NCBI GenBank assembly: GCA_014058105.1
Contig: JACGCM010000669.1
Location: 558,001-622,000, forward strand
Reading direction: 5' to 3'
Origin: Kingdonia uniflora
Lineage: Eukaryota; Streptophyta; Magnoliopsida; Ranunculales; Circaeasteraceae
Length of the DNA: 64,000 bases
Shown here: piece after piece, positions 1 to 12,209 of the stretch
Layout: every line of letters starts with the position of its first letter
How positions within the stretch are numbered: position 1 is the first letter of the stretch
Notes under the pieces: generated by a model
Told to the model about the DNA's origin: nothing
Seen by the model: only the letters and a program-made list of their open reading frames with translations
The model's database searches: none
Made by a program: the position numbers and the translations under genes

Positions 1-1022
1 TAATATGCATTGGATACTTACTGGATCTATATTTTAGATAAAATTCATGTTTTTATCGGAAGCAATGCTAGTTACAGCCTCTTTTTCTATCCTAAATGCG
101 ATCTCGTACTTTCAAGGGTAGTTTTAATGTTGTTCAATATGTGTAAGGCATAAAACGTATGGACAACAAATGGAAACACCTTGGGTTTATAATTAATAAC
201 TTCAGGGATCCTGTAAGAGATAACGACAAATCTAGTATCAAAAACCATAGACATTTGACCAAAACATCTCCAGGAAGTATGTCCAACTTTCGATGGTCTC
301 CGAGTATGTTACTAAAAACTCAAGTGGAAAAATATAATTTCTTGGGGGTTAATGGTGATGACTGTTAGTAGTCCTAAGATATCTCCCTTTCAAAAATGTT
401 ATGTTAATCACTTCAACAGGTCTCAATAGTTTATAAGTTTTTTGGGAACACCAAAACACCACTAACACCTTGTGAATCTCTTATTCTTACAACTTGTAGT
501 TTATATGTCAAACACCAAGTCTGGGTAAACCAACCTCACTTCCACAAAGTAGTTTGTAAGTAGTTGGTATGCATACTCAAAGCTGCCTCGCATCTAAAAT
601 AAATATGCTAGATCAAAAGAAATTGTGGAACAGACAAATAATAAATATCATAGGAAAAATGTCAAATTTCTTCGATAAATGACATTCGATCAACTGATAA
701 ACATAATTGTACAAATGACGAGTGGAGAGCGATCAAATGACAAATAAAATGATATTACCTCAGAGCTGACTTTTTCTTTTGCACGCCAGGCAAAATTGTA
801 TGTTACATCAACATTGAGATTAATATGCATATCTTCAATAATTCCTGGAGCTTTATAGTTTAGGTCTTTTCATAGTTTTTACTTTATTATATAAGTAACT
901 CATCTACTAGACGCTGCCTTATACCCTTTCCTAGCCTCAGTTTCTACTCAGATGCATGTATACACGGAGCACTACGTACTTACTCTAAATATGGCAGAAC
1001 CAACCAACCTTGTTGCGTAAAT
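1..1022. other. AT-rich stretch without a recognisable gene
   Basis: I recognise no coding region here. A 69-codon open frame at 159-368 on the plus strand has no motif I know and is probably chance. Positions 660-760 hold several copies of ACAAATGA-like words. This is the same short motif that fills the MULE region to the right, in the sense orientation of the minus-strand transposase relic, so this stretch is probably the 3' part of that MULE. Confidence 0.5.
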
Positions 1023-1793
1023 CTACCAAAAGCAATTAAGACCTTTGTAACTTACCACAATTTTATATTCGCTGCTCAGAACGTAAACAAGATTGAACTT
1101 ATTTTCAACTACATAAGCTCTTATGTAATTCTTGATTATAATCTTATCTTGATATAGATCACCAATGTTAATCTTCTTACAAAAGTCATAAAGATCATTC
1201 GTGTACGTAACGGATTTGAACTGGAAATCCAGGATATCTTTCACGAGTTGGGGTTGTGACTCTAACTGTAATTCAGCTGAGCAGATGACAAAAATGCTTT
1301 TGAGCATGATAAATATATAATAAAAAATATTATAACCATGATTAGAAATGACATATACTGCGTGCTTACCTGAAGGTTTAGTTTTTTTAATGATAGGTTT
1401 AGGTTCAATTGAAAGAGGAACATTAGTTAACATATATTCATTTAGGAGTTGAACATTTAATTGAGGAATATTAGGTTCATATGAGAGAAGAACATTAGTA
1501 GGGATAGTTTTAAAAGGTTTATTTGATTGAGGAACATCATCCACTAAAGCTCCAAACCTACATGGATCAAGCCCTCAGCCGTCTATTTTAAGGTAACCCC
1601 TGTATTCAGGTTTAGGATCTGGAAATGAGTTATGACGCAATGGTCCCCCCACTTCAAGCATCCAAATATATTTGGTGGTAGGCAACCCTTTACTTGAACT
1701 AAAGTTCTGGGGGCCATGGGAAGGAACCCTATTCTCATTAGCAATCCATATGTGAAAGATTGTGCCAAGATTACTTTTATGCATATTGATCAT
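1023..1793 (-). pseudogene. MULE (Mutator-like) transposase, N-terminal relic
   Basis: The minus frame from 1544 to 1023 ends in a segment (about 1217-1030) that reads NDLYDFCKKINIGDLYQDK and then VVENKFNLVYVLSSEYKIVV. This matches the second MULE in the window (28610 on, LYDFNKVFNIGDVYRDR), whose following exons are clearly MuDR-type transposase, so this is the N-terminal DNA-binding region of the same family (DBD_Tnp_Mut type). An in-frame continuation upstream to about 1793 is broken by a TGA near 1579. A 5' part shows imperfect repeats around NVLLSYEPNIPQLNV. No catalytic domain follows in the window; the coding sequence stops at 1023 before the DDE core. It lies outside the copia element and opposite in orientation to the second MULE. 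Confidence 0.7.
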
Positions 1794-1939
1794 TACGGTA
1801 AAGTCTTGGACTGATAAAATTGCTTATGGACAACCATGTACAAAGTTGTACAGCTTACAATCCTCATGATGGATTTCACTTATTTCTTCAAGGAGCCTAA
1901 TAAAATATTTATATGATGTGTACGTTTTTAGTGTGGTAA

Positions 1940-2500
1940 GTTTCATACTTCCTCCAATATAACTAATGATTGATCCCATCTTTGGAGGTACGATTTCACC
2001 CCCAAAATGAACAATGGTATAAAGTTAAAATCCATCCATCCCCAAAATAAATGATATAAATAGACAATGCCGGTGATAAAGTAGCTAAAAACAAATGATA
2101 AAAATGAAACATGAAAAATGGTAAGCTCAACTCCATCCCTCAAACAAATGATAGGCATCCCTGAAGCATATGATATTGATGAAAAATTCTACTGATAAAG
2201 TTACATAAAATAAATGATAAAAATGATACAAGTAAATGATAAAAATGATCTAATATAAATGATAAAGTAGAAGAATGCAAATGCTAAAGTAGCAGAAGAC
2301 AAATGATATAAATCTCAACTCCATCCATCACTCAAACAAATGATAGGCATTTCTAAAATTAATGATATAAATTAACAATTCCATTGAAAAAGTAGCTAAA
2401 AACAAAGGATAAAAATGGCACAAGAAAAATGGTAAGGAAAAAATGATAAAGTAATAGAAGGCAAATAATAAAGTAGCAAAAGACAAATGATTAAGAACAT
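1940..2500 (-). repeat. AAATGATA / ACAAATGA-rich block with a ~306-bp tandem duplication
   Basis: Words such as aaatgataaa and acaaatgata recur dozens of times. A longer unit is repeated: the segment beginning at about 2044 (aatgatataaatagacaat) recurs at about 2352 (aatgatataaattaacaat). Both copies run on through gtagctaaaaacaaa and gaaaaatggtaag, giving a period near 306 bp. The block lies upstream of the MULE relic and shows the motif in that gene's sense orientation (TCATTTGT on the minus strand). Short frames here are low-complexity artefacts. Confidence 0.8.
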
Positions 2501-2529
2501 ATTGATAACAATGTACATCATCTTGCATA

Positions 2530-3505
2530 ACATTTTTTCTTACGATAAATGGGACAAATCATGATGCGGATGCAAATTTAGAGATGATGGATACAAAGTT
2601 AGAGATGATATTTACTTTAACGGCCAGAAAGAAGGATAACAACGCTCTTTGACAACGAGAATGGCCTTAGGATAAAAACGATCTTTTTCTCCCCAATGAC
2701 CTCAGTGTGAGGACTTCAAGGAATGCACAACAATGGTTGGAAGACTTGGTAGATCAATGAGAAAAATTGTACATCAAGGAGAATGAGAATATGTTCTTGG
2801 TATTCCCAAGGAGAAGATATTTTGTAGAAGAAGAAGAAAAAGAAAAGGATGCTTTGATTTTTAAGGTTGGTAGTTTATTTTGGGGGGAAGCTTCCATATT
2901 ATTACTGCAGTAGATTAGATTACTCATCAAAATTTAATGTTAGAGAATAGGGTTGGCTGCTTGGGGCAGTAGGTCGGCCGAGTATCTATTTGGTAATTTT
3001 AGTATCTATTTTGGAAGAGCCTTGCCAAAGTATCAAATTTTGAAAATATGCATCTTCGAGTGTTTAAAATCCTAATTTTTGGTACCTTAATATCCTTTAA
3101 CCGAATCAAATGGGTATTTCCTATTTTAAATGGTGATTAATATTCTTCCTGCAAAAACCTTAAATGAATAAAGGAATCTAACAAAAATCTCACTAATTTC
3201 CTTTGAAAAATACTAGTAATTTTATCAAATATTTGAAATGCCCAGCTATAACTAATGAATGCCTCAATTTATATTTATCAAAAATGAACTCTTCAATTGG
3301 AGTTGGTATAAAAGTAAGAAAATGGTGTAAAAGTATTGAAAGAGAAGACAAAACGAAAGACATTCTCCTGGGATTTTTTTAGGAGCTACCTATGAATGGG
3401 AAGATCTCTTGGAAAATATTAGTCTGATTTTTATAAGATCTCCCTCTATATTGTTAAGATTTTTTTAGAAGGAATATTGATAAATTCTTTTTGAAAAATT
3501 CTTTT
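2530..3505. other. Unassigned AT-rich spacer up to the copia LTR
   Basis: Nothing in this stretch is recognisable. A purine-rich patch (about 2825-2850, repeated gaagaa) and scattered stop codons in all frames argue against a gene. It ends exactly where the copia LTR begins. Confidence 0.5.
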
Positions 3506-3762
3506 TGTTAGATAACAAGCAATCTACTAAGCAATCATACAAATATATAGAGATGAAACAAACATGATCTGACAGAGAAGTAGAATTTTATTGATATGAT
3601 GAACCAAAATGATACAGAGGCATAAAGGCTAATTTGATATATATATATAGCCCTTCTAAAACTCTCCTCATAAACCCTAGATTTATGGGCCATGTTGGGA
3701 GTCCACTGGAGACATCCCAACTCAGTTGGGCTCCCACCTTGAGCCATAGCAAACTTCTAATA
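3506..3762 (-). repeat. 3' LTR of the Ty1/copia element
   Basis: This 257-bp segment is homologous along its length to 27082-27319. Shared words include TAGATAACAAG at one end, TTTATTGATATGATGAA in the middle and CTTCTAA at the other end. On the plus strand it runs TGTTAGATAAC...CTTCTAATA; the partner ends in the canonical TAACA. The internal flank at 3763-3770 is a purine tract on the minus strand, as expected for the side next to the polypurine tract, so this is the 3' LTR of a minus-strand element. Small LTRs of about 250 bp are normal for plant copia. No clear 5-bp duplication links its outer flank (CTTTT) to that of the partner (CCCTT). Confidence 0.82.
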
Positions 3763-3770
3763 CTCCCCGT
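3763..3770 (-). promoter_or_regulatory. Polypurine tract of the copia element
   Basis: On the minus strand the bases directly before the 3' LTR read ACGGGGAG. A purine run abutting the LTR is the plus-strand primer of LTR retrotransposons. The assignment rests on position and composition only. Confidence 0.55.
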
Positions 3771-4099
3771 TGGGGTGCTCCATACCAGGCGACCTACCGT
3801 GTTAAAACCTTTGCCTTGCAAAACCCTCTTGGGCAAAAAGCAGTGTAAGGAAAGAGTACAATCATATGCCCTGTATGGATTGTAGACGCATATACATTAC
3901 CTTACCAAAGCCTCTAGTATGAAAAAGCCCCTGGGACAAAAACTGCACTATCAGGAAAAAGAGTTCAACATCCATGTGTCCACGTCAAGATGGAAGTACT
4001 CTCCCTGACGTCGATCTCCCCCAAGGTGTATTTCCCTGAGATAATGATGAATAAAAACTTTTACATACTAATTCTGTATACTGGCTGGTTGAACGAAAG

Positions 4100-6693
4100 T
4101 GGTGCAAGAGTCCTCGTGAATTAGTTTGTAAAATTTTCTTTTGAAATGTCTTGAATAATATCAATCTAATTTTCCTTTGCTAATTCATAAGTATAGAAGG
4201 ACTTTGATGAAATGTGTTTCGTTCTATCGCCTCTGATAAAATCGTCATTGACTTGAATGATGCAAGCTAAATTATCTTCATACAGAGTCAATGTTTTATC
4301 TTGGATATAACATGGCACTACTTCAGTTGATGTGATGTATCATGGAGCGCAATCATTATTTTCTGCCAGCTTCATGAAGTACAAGAATTTTTTCATGGTT
4401 CGAAGATGTAACAAACGTCATCTACTTTATTGATCTTTAAGAATTTGTTGTATCCCCGCACATTAATATACAATCTATCTGACAATAGCACTAGGTGGGT
4501 CTAACAGGTATCTTATATCGGTGAACCATATAATTTTACGTTCACCATTTTTTAGGTAGAACAGTCCCCATCTTTCGTGTCAATTAGATACCTCAGAATG
4601 TGCTTATTCCCATTCCAATGCCTTTGGTTGGAGCAGAACTATGGGAAGTCAAATAGTTCACTACGAATGAGTCATCAAGTTTAGTATTCCCATCTCAGTA
4701 TAGCAAAGCATCTCCTAGATATGGTACCCTGGCCATAGGAGTTTTTGTCGCATTAGGATGGTGGAAGATGTCCTTTTCCACATCCAAGTGGTAGACGATT
4801 ATAAGCAGCTTAGCACTGTATGCTGCATCCATACCTAAGGGCTTAGATAATACTCACGGTATATGTTACATAGTGTACGAGTATGTCACTGCCAATATGT
4901 TCAATCTATAAATTAAAATAATACTTAGTTTTTCCAATGTTTTTCATTTTGAATTCCTTCCCAAGGTATTCGACGGCTCTTGCGATCTCCCCCGAAATTC
5001 TAATAATATCAAAATCATTTAGTATACTATTATATTAACTTAAGCCAATGTATGTGTTCTTGATGAAAACACATGGACAGATAAGACTATTTGCAAAGTC
5101 CCTGACCTTTAAATATCTATCAACTTAAAAGGTCACATGAGCCATGATTATTACAAGCAAAGAATGACTTAACCATTTTATTTCATATCCACCACGTGTG
5201 GGTTGGGCTTAATTGCTTCTAGAAGCATATACCCCCCCCTCTTGGGCTATCTTCATATAGATATCCGTATATAGTTTCTCATATAGATACGTGGAAACCA
5301 CTTAAGATACATGTCTAACTTGTCCTCGACCACTGACAAGCTGATCATGTATTAGAATGTTATAGTATCCATAACAAAAGAATAGGTCTTATCATAAATG
5401 ATGTCAGGTCTCTGTAAAAAAATCCAGGGCAACTAGTTTTTTATTGCTTATGTATCATTCCTATTTGTAACTGACATGCTCTATGGCATTACTTCGCATT
5501 AGATTATGAACACCCACTTTAGCCAACGTACGATAACATACAGTCGTTTGGAATACGTGGTTCTGAATCATTATCCTTGATAGTGAGTAGAGCAGCGAAT
5601 GTGAATACCTTGTCTGCAAATCTCTATTGAATGATCCTACGTTGTGCTATTACAATCTTTAAATAGATTGAGATCTCTTTAAATAATATTGTCTCATAAA
5701 AGTGACAATCTGCCCTGTAGTATATATGTTACTAGTGGATTTCAAATATCTAGTGATAGATACGAATTATAACCCGCATAATACTTGGCCGACGTTGGGG
5801 ACCAAATTTCATATGTTGTAGAGATATCTACAACACCTGCACAACACATAGACATGTACACAAATGGGCGACACTGTACTAGTTGCATTGCGAAAGCTTC
5901 GATGATTGACTTTTGGATGAATCTTAATCAATTTTGCAGGGAGCAAACATACAGAACCCACATACTTACAAAAAGTTATGATTATAATAATTAAGAGTGG
6001 CCAAATAATTAGCCTTAATCGTTTGATTAGGTTCTCCGCCAATCCCGTATTGGGTATGGTCTGGGGTATTCTTCATGCTCAATCATCTATCTCATTACAG
6101 ATATAATAATCATCAAAAGAAAGTGAGTCAAACTTGCAAGCCCCGTCAAGTCACATCGACTTAATCGACAAATTCAGGAACTGAGCCTGCAATTGAATAA
6201 TCTAAGTGAGAAGTCATGTTAACATTACATTCCTAGTTGGGAACAATAGGCAAACGTAAGACCATCTCCAAGATGCATCAATTATGACCATAAATACTTA
6301 AGTGGGCTATTCTGTGGATGGATAAGTCTATACGTGTCTCCATGGATGCGTTTGGAGAAAATGCTAGATATTCCACTCCACCATGGCCATACTAGGATAA
6401 ACAATAGACTTTCACAAAAAGGATTTGTTACATGCACACTCTCAAGATCTTCTTTCCTTTTCATGAAAGTTAAAAGTATTCTTGATAATCCTCCTAATTA
6501 TCCTAGCCTGAAGGAATGTATTAGAAATCGTTCTAATAGTACGTTCTAACCTTTAAACGCGAAGATAATGCGCATAACTTGGCTGTCATTTTTTCCTATC
6601 GCCTTTATGTGATAGCCATTATCATATATGTCCTTACAACTTAGTAAAATTTGGTTGGATTTATTAGTATATAAGTAGACTAGATACCGTGTA
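4100..6693 (-). pseudogene. Ty1/copia pol, integrase to RNase H part
   Basis: Read on the minus strand in several broken frames, the order is integrase, reverse transcriptase, RNase H, as in copia. The pre-integrase segment before 6600 reads LLSCKDIYDNGYHI. The integrase core starts near 6350 (IHGDTY, then VIIDASWRWSYVCLLF). Around 6042-5980 it has AENLIKRLRLI, like the copia AESLIKRL motif. The RT tail at about 5100-4900 reads SLICPCVFIKNTYIG and EYLGKEFKMKNIGKTK; the YVDD box is no longer readable at the expected place. RNase H lies at about 4310-4130, with LYEDNLACIIQ and GDRTKHISSKSFYT. Stops and frameshifts are frequent, so it is inactive. The upstream half of the same gene lies beyond the gypsy array, at 24108 and on. 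Confidence 0.88.
6689..6693. repeat. Target-site duplication GTGTA, left copy
   Basis: GTGTA sits immediately left of the first TG of the gypsy array and is repeated exactly at 24108-24112, immediately right of its last base. A 5-bp duplication is the norm for LTR-element integrase. Confidence 0.9.
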
Positions 6694-7313
6694 TGTAATG
6701 GCCAAATTCCGTAAGCTCAAAATGGCTTGGAATTCGCTATCATACCAATGAACCTGCGACAATATTCAAATAAAAAGCAAGAAATAATACAAGTGATTTT
6801 AGCGTGAAAAACCTCTCAATGGGTAAAAAGACCACGACCTCGAGTGGAGGATTTTTGTAAAAGAATATTTATTGCTTGAGGCGGATATCTTATTACAAGT
6901 GATCTCTAGATATAGAAATACTTGAACCATATAACTATGAAGTTTGAATGTTATGAGAATCTTGAACAAGTTGTTTCTTGGTGATCTCTTGCGTAATTTT
7001 TTAGGTTCATGTCTCTTCTGGAACCTCTTCCTTATATAGGCCTTCTCCGTAGCTCTTCATCGTGCTGGAGCACGTTCTCCGAACAATGTGGTTAGTGGTG
7101 GCTGACAGAATAACTGCTGAGTTCGCAAGGGACATGTGTTTTTGACTGGTCTAGGTTTTCGGTTTGAGTTCGACCCATATTCTTCACCAGTTCGTGGAGT
7201 AGGTTGGAATGTTGACTGGAGAAGTTATGTTAAAAATGCGTGAGTCTGAGATGGAGGTAATTTGAACTGGCGACAACACAATTTTAGGTGAGATCGAGGG
7301 ATAGGTTCCTACA
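6694..7313 (-). repeat. LTR1 of the gypsy array (outer 3' LTR)
   Basis: 620 bp, TGTAATGGCC...GGTTCCTACA on the plus strand, with TG/CA ends. A TATA-type box reads CCTATATAAG on the minus strand at 7031-7040. The outer flank is the GTGTA duplication. Confidence 0.92.
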
Positions 7314-7454
7314 CGCACGAAATAAATTTATACCTCCACAATAAATTTCTTACTCTTAAATTCATATTCTCCAACTTACTTATAACAACTTCACCATAAT
7401 TCCCAATGCTCCAATATTCAAAATTTAATTAAATCCTAACCAACATTTACATAA

Positions 7455-7952
7455 AACAAGGAACATAATCTGTACATTGGCATAAAACAAGAAATTAAGA
7501 GACTTTGCACTCAGCTGGCAGACCTAGAGGCCATTAATCAGGCTGAATCTGCTAAAGCCGTCAAAAAATTGAAAGAGAGTATAACTTTTGATGCTTTGAC
7601 TGAAAGAGAAATTACACATCAAAACAGACTGTATGGGATTTTGGAGTCACGCCTCGAAAATGTGAGATCTCTCTTTTCAAAGATAGTTGTATCTCACGCA
7701 TTACGCTCAGACTTATTAAAGTTGATCGTTGCGTATTTTATAAAGGAAGTAAAAGGACTTCAGTTAGAATGAGATACCTTGTTCAAGAGTTTGTTTGACA
7801 AGGGATGCATTTATAGAGTTAATATAGATCGAGGGAACTGTATGGCCTTCATGGAAATAAATTTAGGCCCTCGAACTGCTGATCTTATAGAGAGGGGCAG
7901 AGTTACTGTAATTCGCAAACTGAATTTTGATCGACCTTCTACTGTACGGTAA
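7455..7952 (+). pseudogene. Antisense ORF of array unit 1
   Basis: This plus-strand frame runs opposite to pol. It is open from 7455 and contains KRLCTQLADLEAINQAESAK, then LESRLENVRSLFSKIVVSHA and DLLKLIVAYF. It is charged and heptad-like, suggesting a coiled coil. A TGA stops it at 7770-7772, but the same frame then stays open for 59 more codons (DTLFKSLFDKGC, FMEINLGPR, TVIRKLNFDRPSTV) to a TAA at 7950. There is no ATG, so it may be an internal exon. The frame is preserved in the other three units. Extra ORFs in antisense between pol and the 3' LTR are known in Tat-group elements such as Grande; I do not recognise this protein and see no catalytic motif. Confidence 0.7.
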
Positions 7953-8049
7953 ATCATGGCTGGCATCCCAACAGCAGAAAAGAATCCAGTGTAATATGAC
8001 CTGAAAATAAATAGTATCTGTCGCATGCATATTAAAATAGAAGAAAGCA

Positions 8050-8520
8050 AGTATGATCTTTACCTAATCTTATGTTTGCGAGGGTCTTTGATATAAAACA
8101 AGTTTTTTATATTTGTTATAATCACAGAGATGGGTTGAGTCAGTCAAACCATGTGAATCTTGATTGAACTGTAGTAATGTTTAGACATATTGAAAGAGAT
8201 AAAAGCTAGTATTACCTTTACCTTATCGTATGCCTCTTAGAGTCGTTAATATAAAACAAGTTTCTACATTTATTTTAATCTCAGAGATTTAGTAGAGTCA
8301 GCAAAACCAAGTGTAATCCTTAATTTAACTGATATAATGTCCCAAATAAGTTGAAGTCGACGAAGGCTAGTATTACCTTTGCCCTATCTTATGTTTGGTA
8401 GAGTTTTTGATATAAAAAAAGTTTCAACATTTGTTTTAATCGCAGAGATTTAGTAGAGTCAGCCAAACCAAGTGTTATCCTTGATTTAACTGGTATAAGA
8501 TTGATTGAAAGTTATTTTTA
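8050..8520. repeat. ~155-bp tandem repeat block, unit 1 (3 copies)
   Basis: Three imperfect copies start at about 8061, 8212 and 8372. Each carries the words TTTGATATAAAACAAG, a pyrimidine-rich run ending in CAG, and AGTCAGCCAAACCAAGTG. They lie between the antisense ORF and integrase, i.e. in the 3' untranslated part of the element, a place known to hold variable tandem repeats in this group. Confidence 0.8.
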
Positions 8521-8673
8521 TCTATGCTTTAATCTATAGAATGTAGTTGAATCAACGTGAGTAGAGAGATGTTGTGAAAAACTTGGAAGTTTCATTGATA
8601 AGTTCGGAATTTACATTGAATGGAGATTAAAATCACGCTTTTGGAATTGAAAAAAAATGGAGTAGTGAGACGC

Positions 8674-10877
8674 TTAACGATAGTATCGTTTCAGTCGCCT
8701 AGTATTATAAGGATTAGAAATTTGTTTTCCCTCTTCTGTCATGAGGTAATATGATCCAGGCCTGAGAGTCCTGTGATAATGAATTGACCCTCCCAATTAT
8801 CGGCTAATTTTCTAGCATGAGGCTCTTTGCGATATTGAAAAATATCTCTGAGGACGAGATCGTCAATTTGGTAGGTAAAGTTTCTAACTCGGCTGCTGTG
8901 CGATCTCGCTAGAATATGATGATATTGACCTAGTTTAGCGATGGCGCGTTCCTTGGTTTCATAGATCATATTAACAATGCAAGCCAATTCGAGCTCATTT
9001 TCTTCGTAAGTCAGCTTGTGATCTCAAAATGTATGATGGTATTCTGAAGGAATGACGGCCTTAGTGCCGTAGGAAAGGTCAAATGGGGCGTATTCGGTTG
9101 ACTGTCGGGGAGCGGTATGATATTCCCATTAGGCACGAGGCAGTTCTCGAGACCAATTCCCATTTGTCTGTGAGGAAAGTCATTTTTTGAGTCCTTTCAC
9201 GATGGCTTTGTTGGTGATTTCGGCTTAGCAATTGCCTTGAGGATAGTAAGGATTGGATGGTAAGTAGATGATATTTGCTTTGTTGAGGAAGGTTATGATT
9301 TTTTCAGCAACAAATTGGGGTCCGTTATCGATACGAATTTGGTATGGGCACCCAAACCGAGTAATGATGTGTTCCAAGATAATAAAAAAATGACCTCTTC
9401 TTATTTGGTTTGACATAGTGGAACTGCCTCTACCCATTTCGTAAAAGAATCGGCAGCTACGAGTTGGTGACGGCGGTTACCTGGAGAGTTAAGGAATTCG
9501 CCGTCAAGATAAGTACCTATCTTTTCAATGGCCAGAAAACCTTGCTTGCATGGATTTCGAGCGAAGGGGGGCGTATCATGTGTCTATGTTTTTGGAAGGC
9601 GTCACATCTTTGTGAATACTCCTTTGTTTGCTTATGCATGCCAGGCAAGAATATTCCCTGTATCAAGCGGGTATCAGGCGGGTATCAGATATTGACCTTC
9701 GGCATGGGAGCCACAAGTCCCTTCATGTAGTTCGCAGAGCATTTTATCAAGTTTTGGATTGAAGATGCACTTGAGTAAAGGCCCCATGACAGAAATGCGG
9801 AATAGCATTCAATTTTGATTTGGGTAGTACGTAGAGTTGTTGATCAGCTGTCGGCGCTCTTTTGGATCTACTGAAAGTAATCCGTTGCAACTGTTATAGG
9901 CACCGAGGTTGGCTAAGAAAGGCTTTCGGCAATCGTCATCTTCCCCTTTATCGCCCCCAGTGTTGATCGGGCATACATAAATACGATCAATGCTGGGGTT
10001 GAAATGATTTCGATCTGGAGATATTGAGCTTCTGTACCCATGACCCCGGCTAGATATGCTAATGAATCAGCGTGTCTATTTTTACCTCAAAGAAAATAAT
10101 TGAGAGTTGCTTCCGTGAACTTGCTCATCATATCAACAATTAGGGCTACGTAATTGATCATTTTTCCATTCTTCTTATATTGCTCAGAGTAATGATGGAT
10201 GATGAGTAGTGAATCTCTGTAAACTAAAAGTTCGGGGACATCGAGCTCAAGAGCAAGGTCGAGTCTATGAATGAGAGCTTCATATTCGGTGACATTATTT
10301 GAGGCCGCAAAATCCAAGAGGATTGATTTCTCAATTCTATCATTGGATGGGTTAATCAGTACGATTCCGATTCCTGACCCTGCGGGTCCAGCTGATCCAT
10401 CCGTAAGAAGTCTCCACCCATTTTTTGTAATCCATTCAATTCATTCGTCAAACGGTTTGGGGGGTGGATCTTTGAGAGTTTCTACTGTAAGGTCAGGGTC
10501 TTGCCCCACCCACTCGCGATCTTTTAGCGGAAAATCCGCGGGAAAATTGGCAATGGCATGTCCCTTCTCGAAATTACATTGTTCGAACTTGATATTATGC
10601 TCTCCATAACTGACAGACCACTGTCGCACTCTTCATGATTTTTCTTTGTTTGATAGAACTTCCCAAATGGGTAGTTCCTCATGACTTTGACTAAATGAGC
10701 TTGGAAGTAGTTCTTGAGTTCTTTCTCACGGAGCTTCTGCTACATAGTTAACTGAAGTTTAAGCTAGGCGGGTTTCTCTGTTTTGGCATTGAGATTCACC
10801 CATAACTCTGTATGTTGCACCGGCCCAATTGAAACATCGAGCTAAATGCCTGTAGCTGGTCGTCTGGAAGTAGCCAT
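8674..10877 (-). pseudogene. Internally deleted gag-pol relic, array unit 1
   Basis: The minus frame starts at an ATG at 10877 (MATSRRPAT), followed by a gag-like VNLNAKTE. Then, without PR or most of RT, it passes into the RT/RNase H tail (ELKNYFQAH at about 10710; SVSYGEHNIKFEQ at 10610). The second RNase H is at 10317-10087 (SNNVTEYEALIHRL, YRDSLLI). The integrase zinc-finger remnant is near 9725 (LHEGTC), the core at 9437-9225 with IRIDNGPQF, and the C-terminal part at 8987-8739 with RVRNFTYQIDDLVLR and ADNWEG. It ends RRLKRYYR-stop at 8674. Several frameshifts and stops are present. Compared with the longer relative at 40986-45357 it lacks about 2.2 kb, so it could at best be mobilised by another element. 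Confidence 0.88.
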
Positions 10878-10931
10878 GATTGAAAATTGTAGTGAAAGAA
10901 TGCTTTAGGATATTGTGGAAATGTAATCTTT

Positions 10932-10949
10932 CCCACAGATGGCGCCAAA
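10932..10949 (-). promoter_or_regulatory. Primer-binding site of LTR2
   Basis: On the minus strand, directly after the LTR end, the sequence reads TTTGGCGCCATCTGTGGG. TGGCGCC-type sites are usual in the Tat/Athila branch of plant Ty3/gypsy elements. It lies inside the array, next to LTR2, and is the best-preserved copy. Confidence 0.85.
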
Positions 10950-11570
10950 TGTAATGGCCAAATTCCGTAAGCTCAAAATGGCTTAGAATTCGCTATCACA
11001 CCAATGAACCTGCGAAAATATTCTAATGGAAAGCAAGAAATAGTACAAGTGATTTTAGCGTGAAAAGCCACTCAATAGGTAAAAAAAATAACGGCCTCGA
11101 GGGGAGGATTTTTTTAAAAGTATATTTATTGCTTGAGGCGGATATCTTATTACAAGTGATCACTAGATGTAGAAATGCTTGAACCATATAACTATGAAGT
11201 TTGAATGTTAAGAGAATCTTGAACAAGTTGTTTCTTGGTGATTTCTAGTGTAATTTTTCAGGCCCATGTCACTTCTAGAACCTCATACTTATATAGGCCT
11301 TCTCCGTAGCTCTTCATCGTGCTGGAGCACGTTCTCCGAACAATGTGGTTAATGGTGGTTGACTGAATAACTGTTGAGATCCTAACGGACAGGTGTCTTT
11401 GACTTGTTTAGGTTTTTGGTTTGAGTTCGACCCATATTCTTCACCAGTTCGTGGAGTAGGTTGGAATGCTGACTGGTGAAGTTATGTAAAAAATGCGTGT
11501 ATCTGAGAATGAGGTAATTTGAACTAGCGACAACTCGAATTTAGGCGAGATCGAGGGATAGGTTCCTACA
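10950..11570 (-). repeat. LTR2 of the gypsy array
   Basis: 621 bp, TGTAATGGCC...GGTTCCTACA, full length. The TATA-type box is at 11288-11297. It is internal to the array and shared between units 1 and 2. Confidence 0.92.
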
Positions 11571-11711
11571 CACATGAAATGAATTTATACCTCCACAATA
11601 AATTTCTTACTCTTAAATTCATATTCTCCAACTTACTTATAACAACTTCACCATAATTCCCAATGCTCCAATATTCAAAATTTAATTAAATCCTAACCAA
11701 CATTTACATAA

Positions 11712-12209
11712 AACAAGGAACATAATCTGTACATTGGCATAAAACAAGAAATTAAGAGACTTTGCACTCAGCTGGCAGACCTAGAGGCCATTAATTAGGC
11801 TGAATCTGCTAAAGCCGTCAAAAAATTGAAAGAGAGTATAACTTTTGATGCTTTGACTGAAAGAGAAATTACACATCAAAACAGACTGTATGGGATTTTG
11901 GAGTCACGCCTCGAAAATGTGAGATCTCTCTTTTCAAAGATTGTTATATCTCGTGCATCATACTCAGACTTATTAAAGTTGATCGTTGCGTATTTTATAG
12001 AGGAAGTAAAAGGACTTCAGTTAGAATGAGATACCTTGTTCAAGAGTTTGTTTGACAAGGGATGCATTTATAGAGTTAATATAGATCGAGGGAACTGTAT
12101 GACCTTCATGGAAATAAATTTAGGCTCTCAACCAGCTGATCTTATAGATAGGGGCTGAGTTACTGTAATTCGCAAACTGAATTTTGATCGACCTTCTACT
12201 GTAGGGTAA
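11712..12209 (+). pseudogene. Antisense ORF of array unit 2
   Basis: Same frame as the antisense ORF of unit 1, with TGA at the same codon (12027-12029). The first segment is nearly identical to unit 1 (LESRLENVRSLFSKIVIS). The downstream segment has an extra TGA (DLIDRG-stop), so it is further decayed. Function unknown. Confidence 0.66.

Noticed and set aside
10271..10609. 112-codon plus-strand frame over the RNase H region, and its counterpart at 14401-14721
   Set aside because: It is the shadow of the minus-strand RNase H / RT tail, which has clear family motifs.
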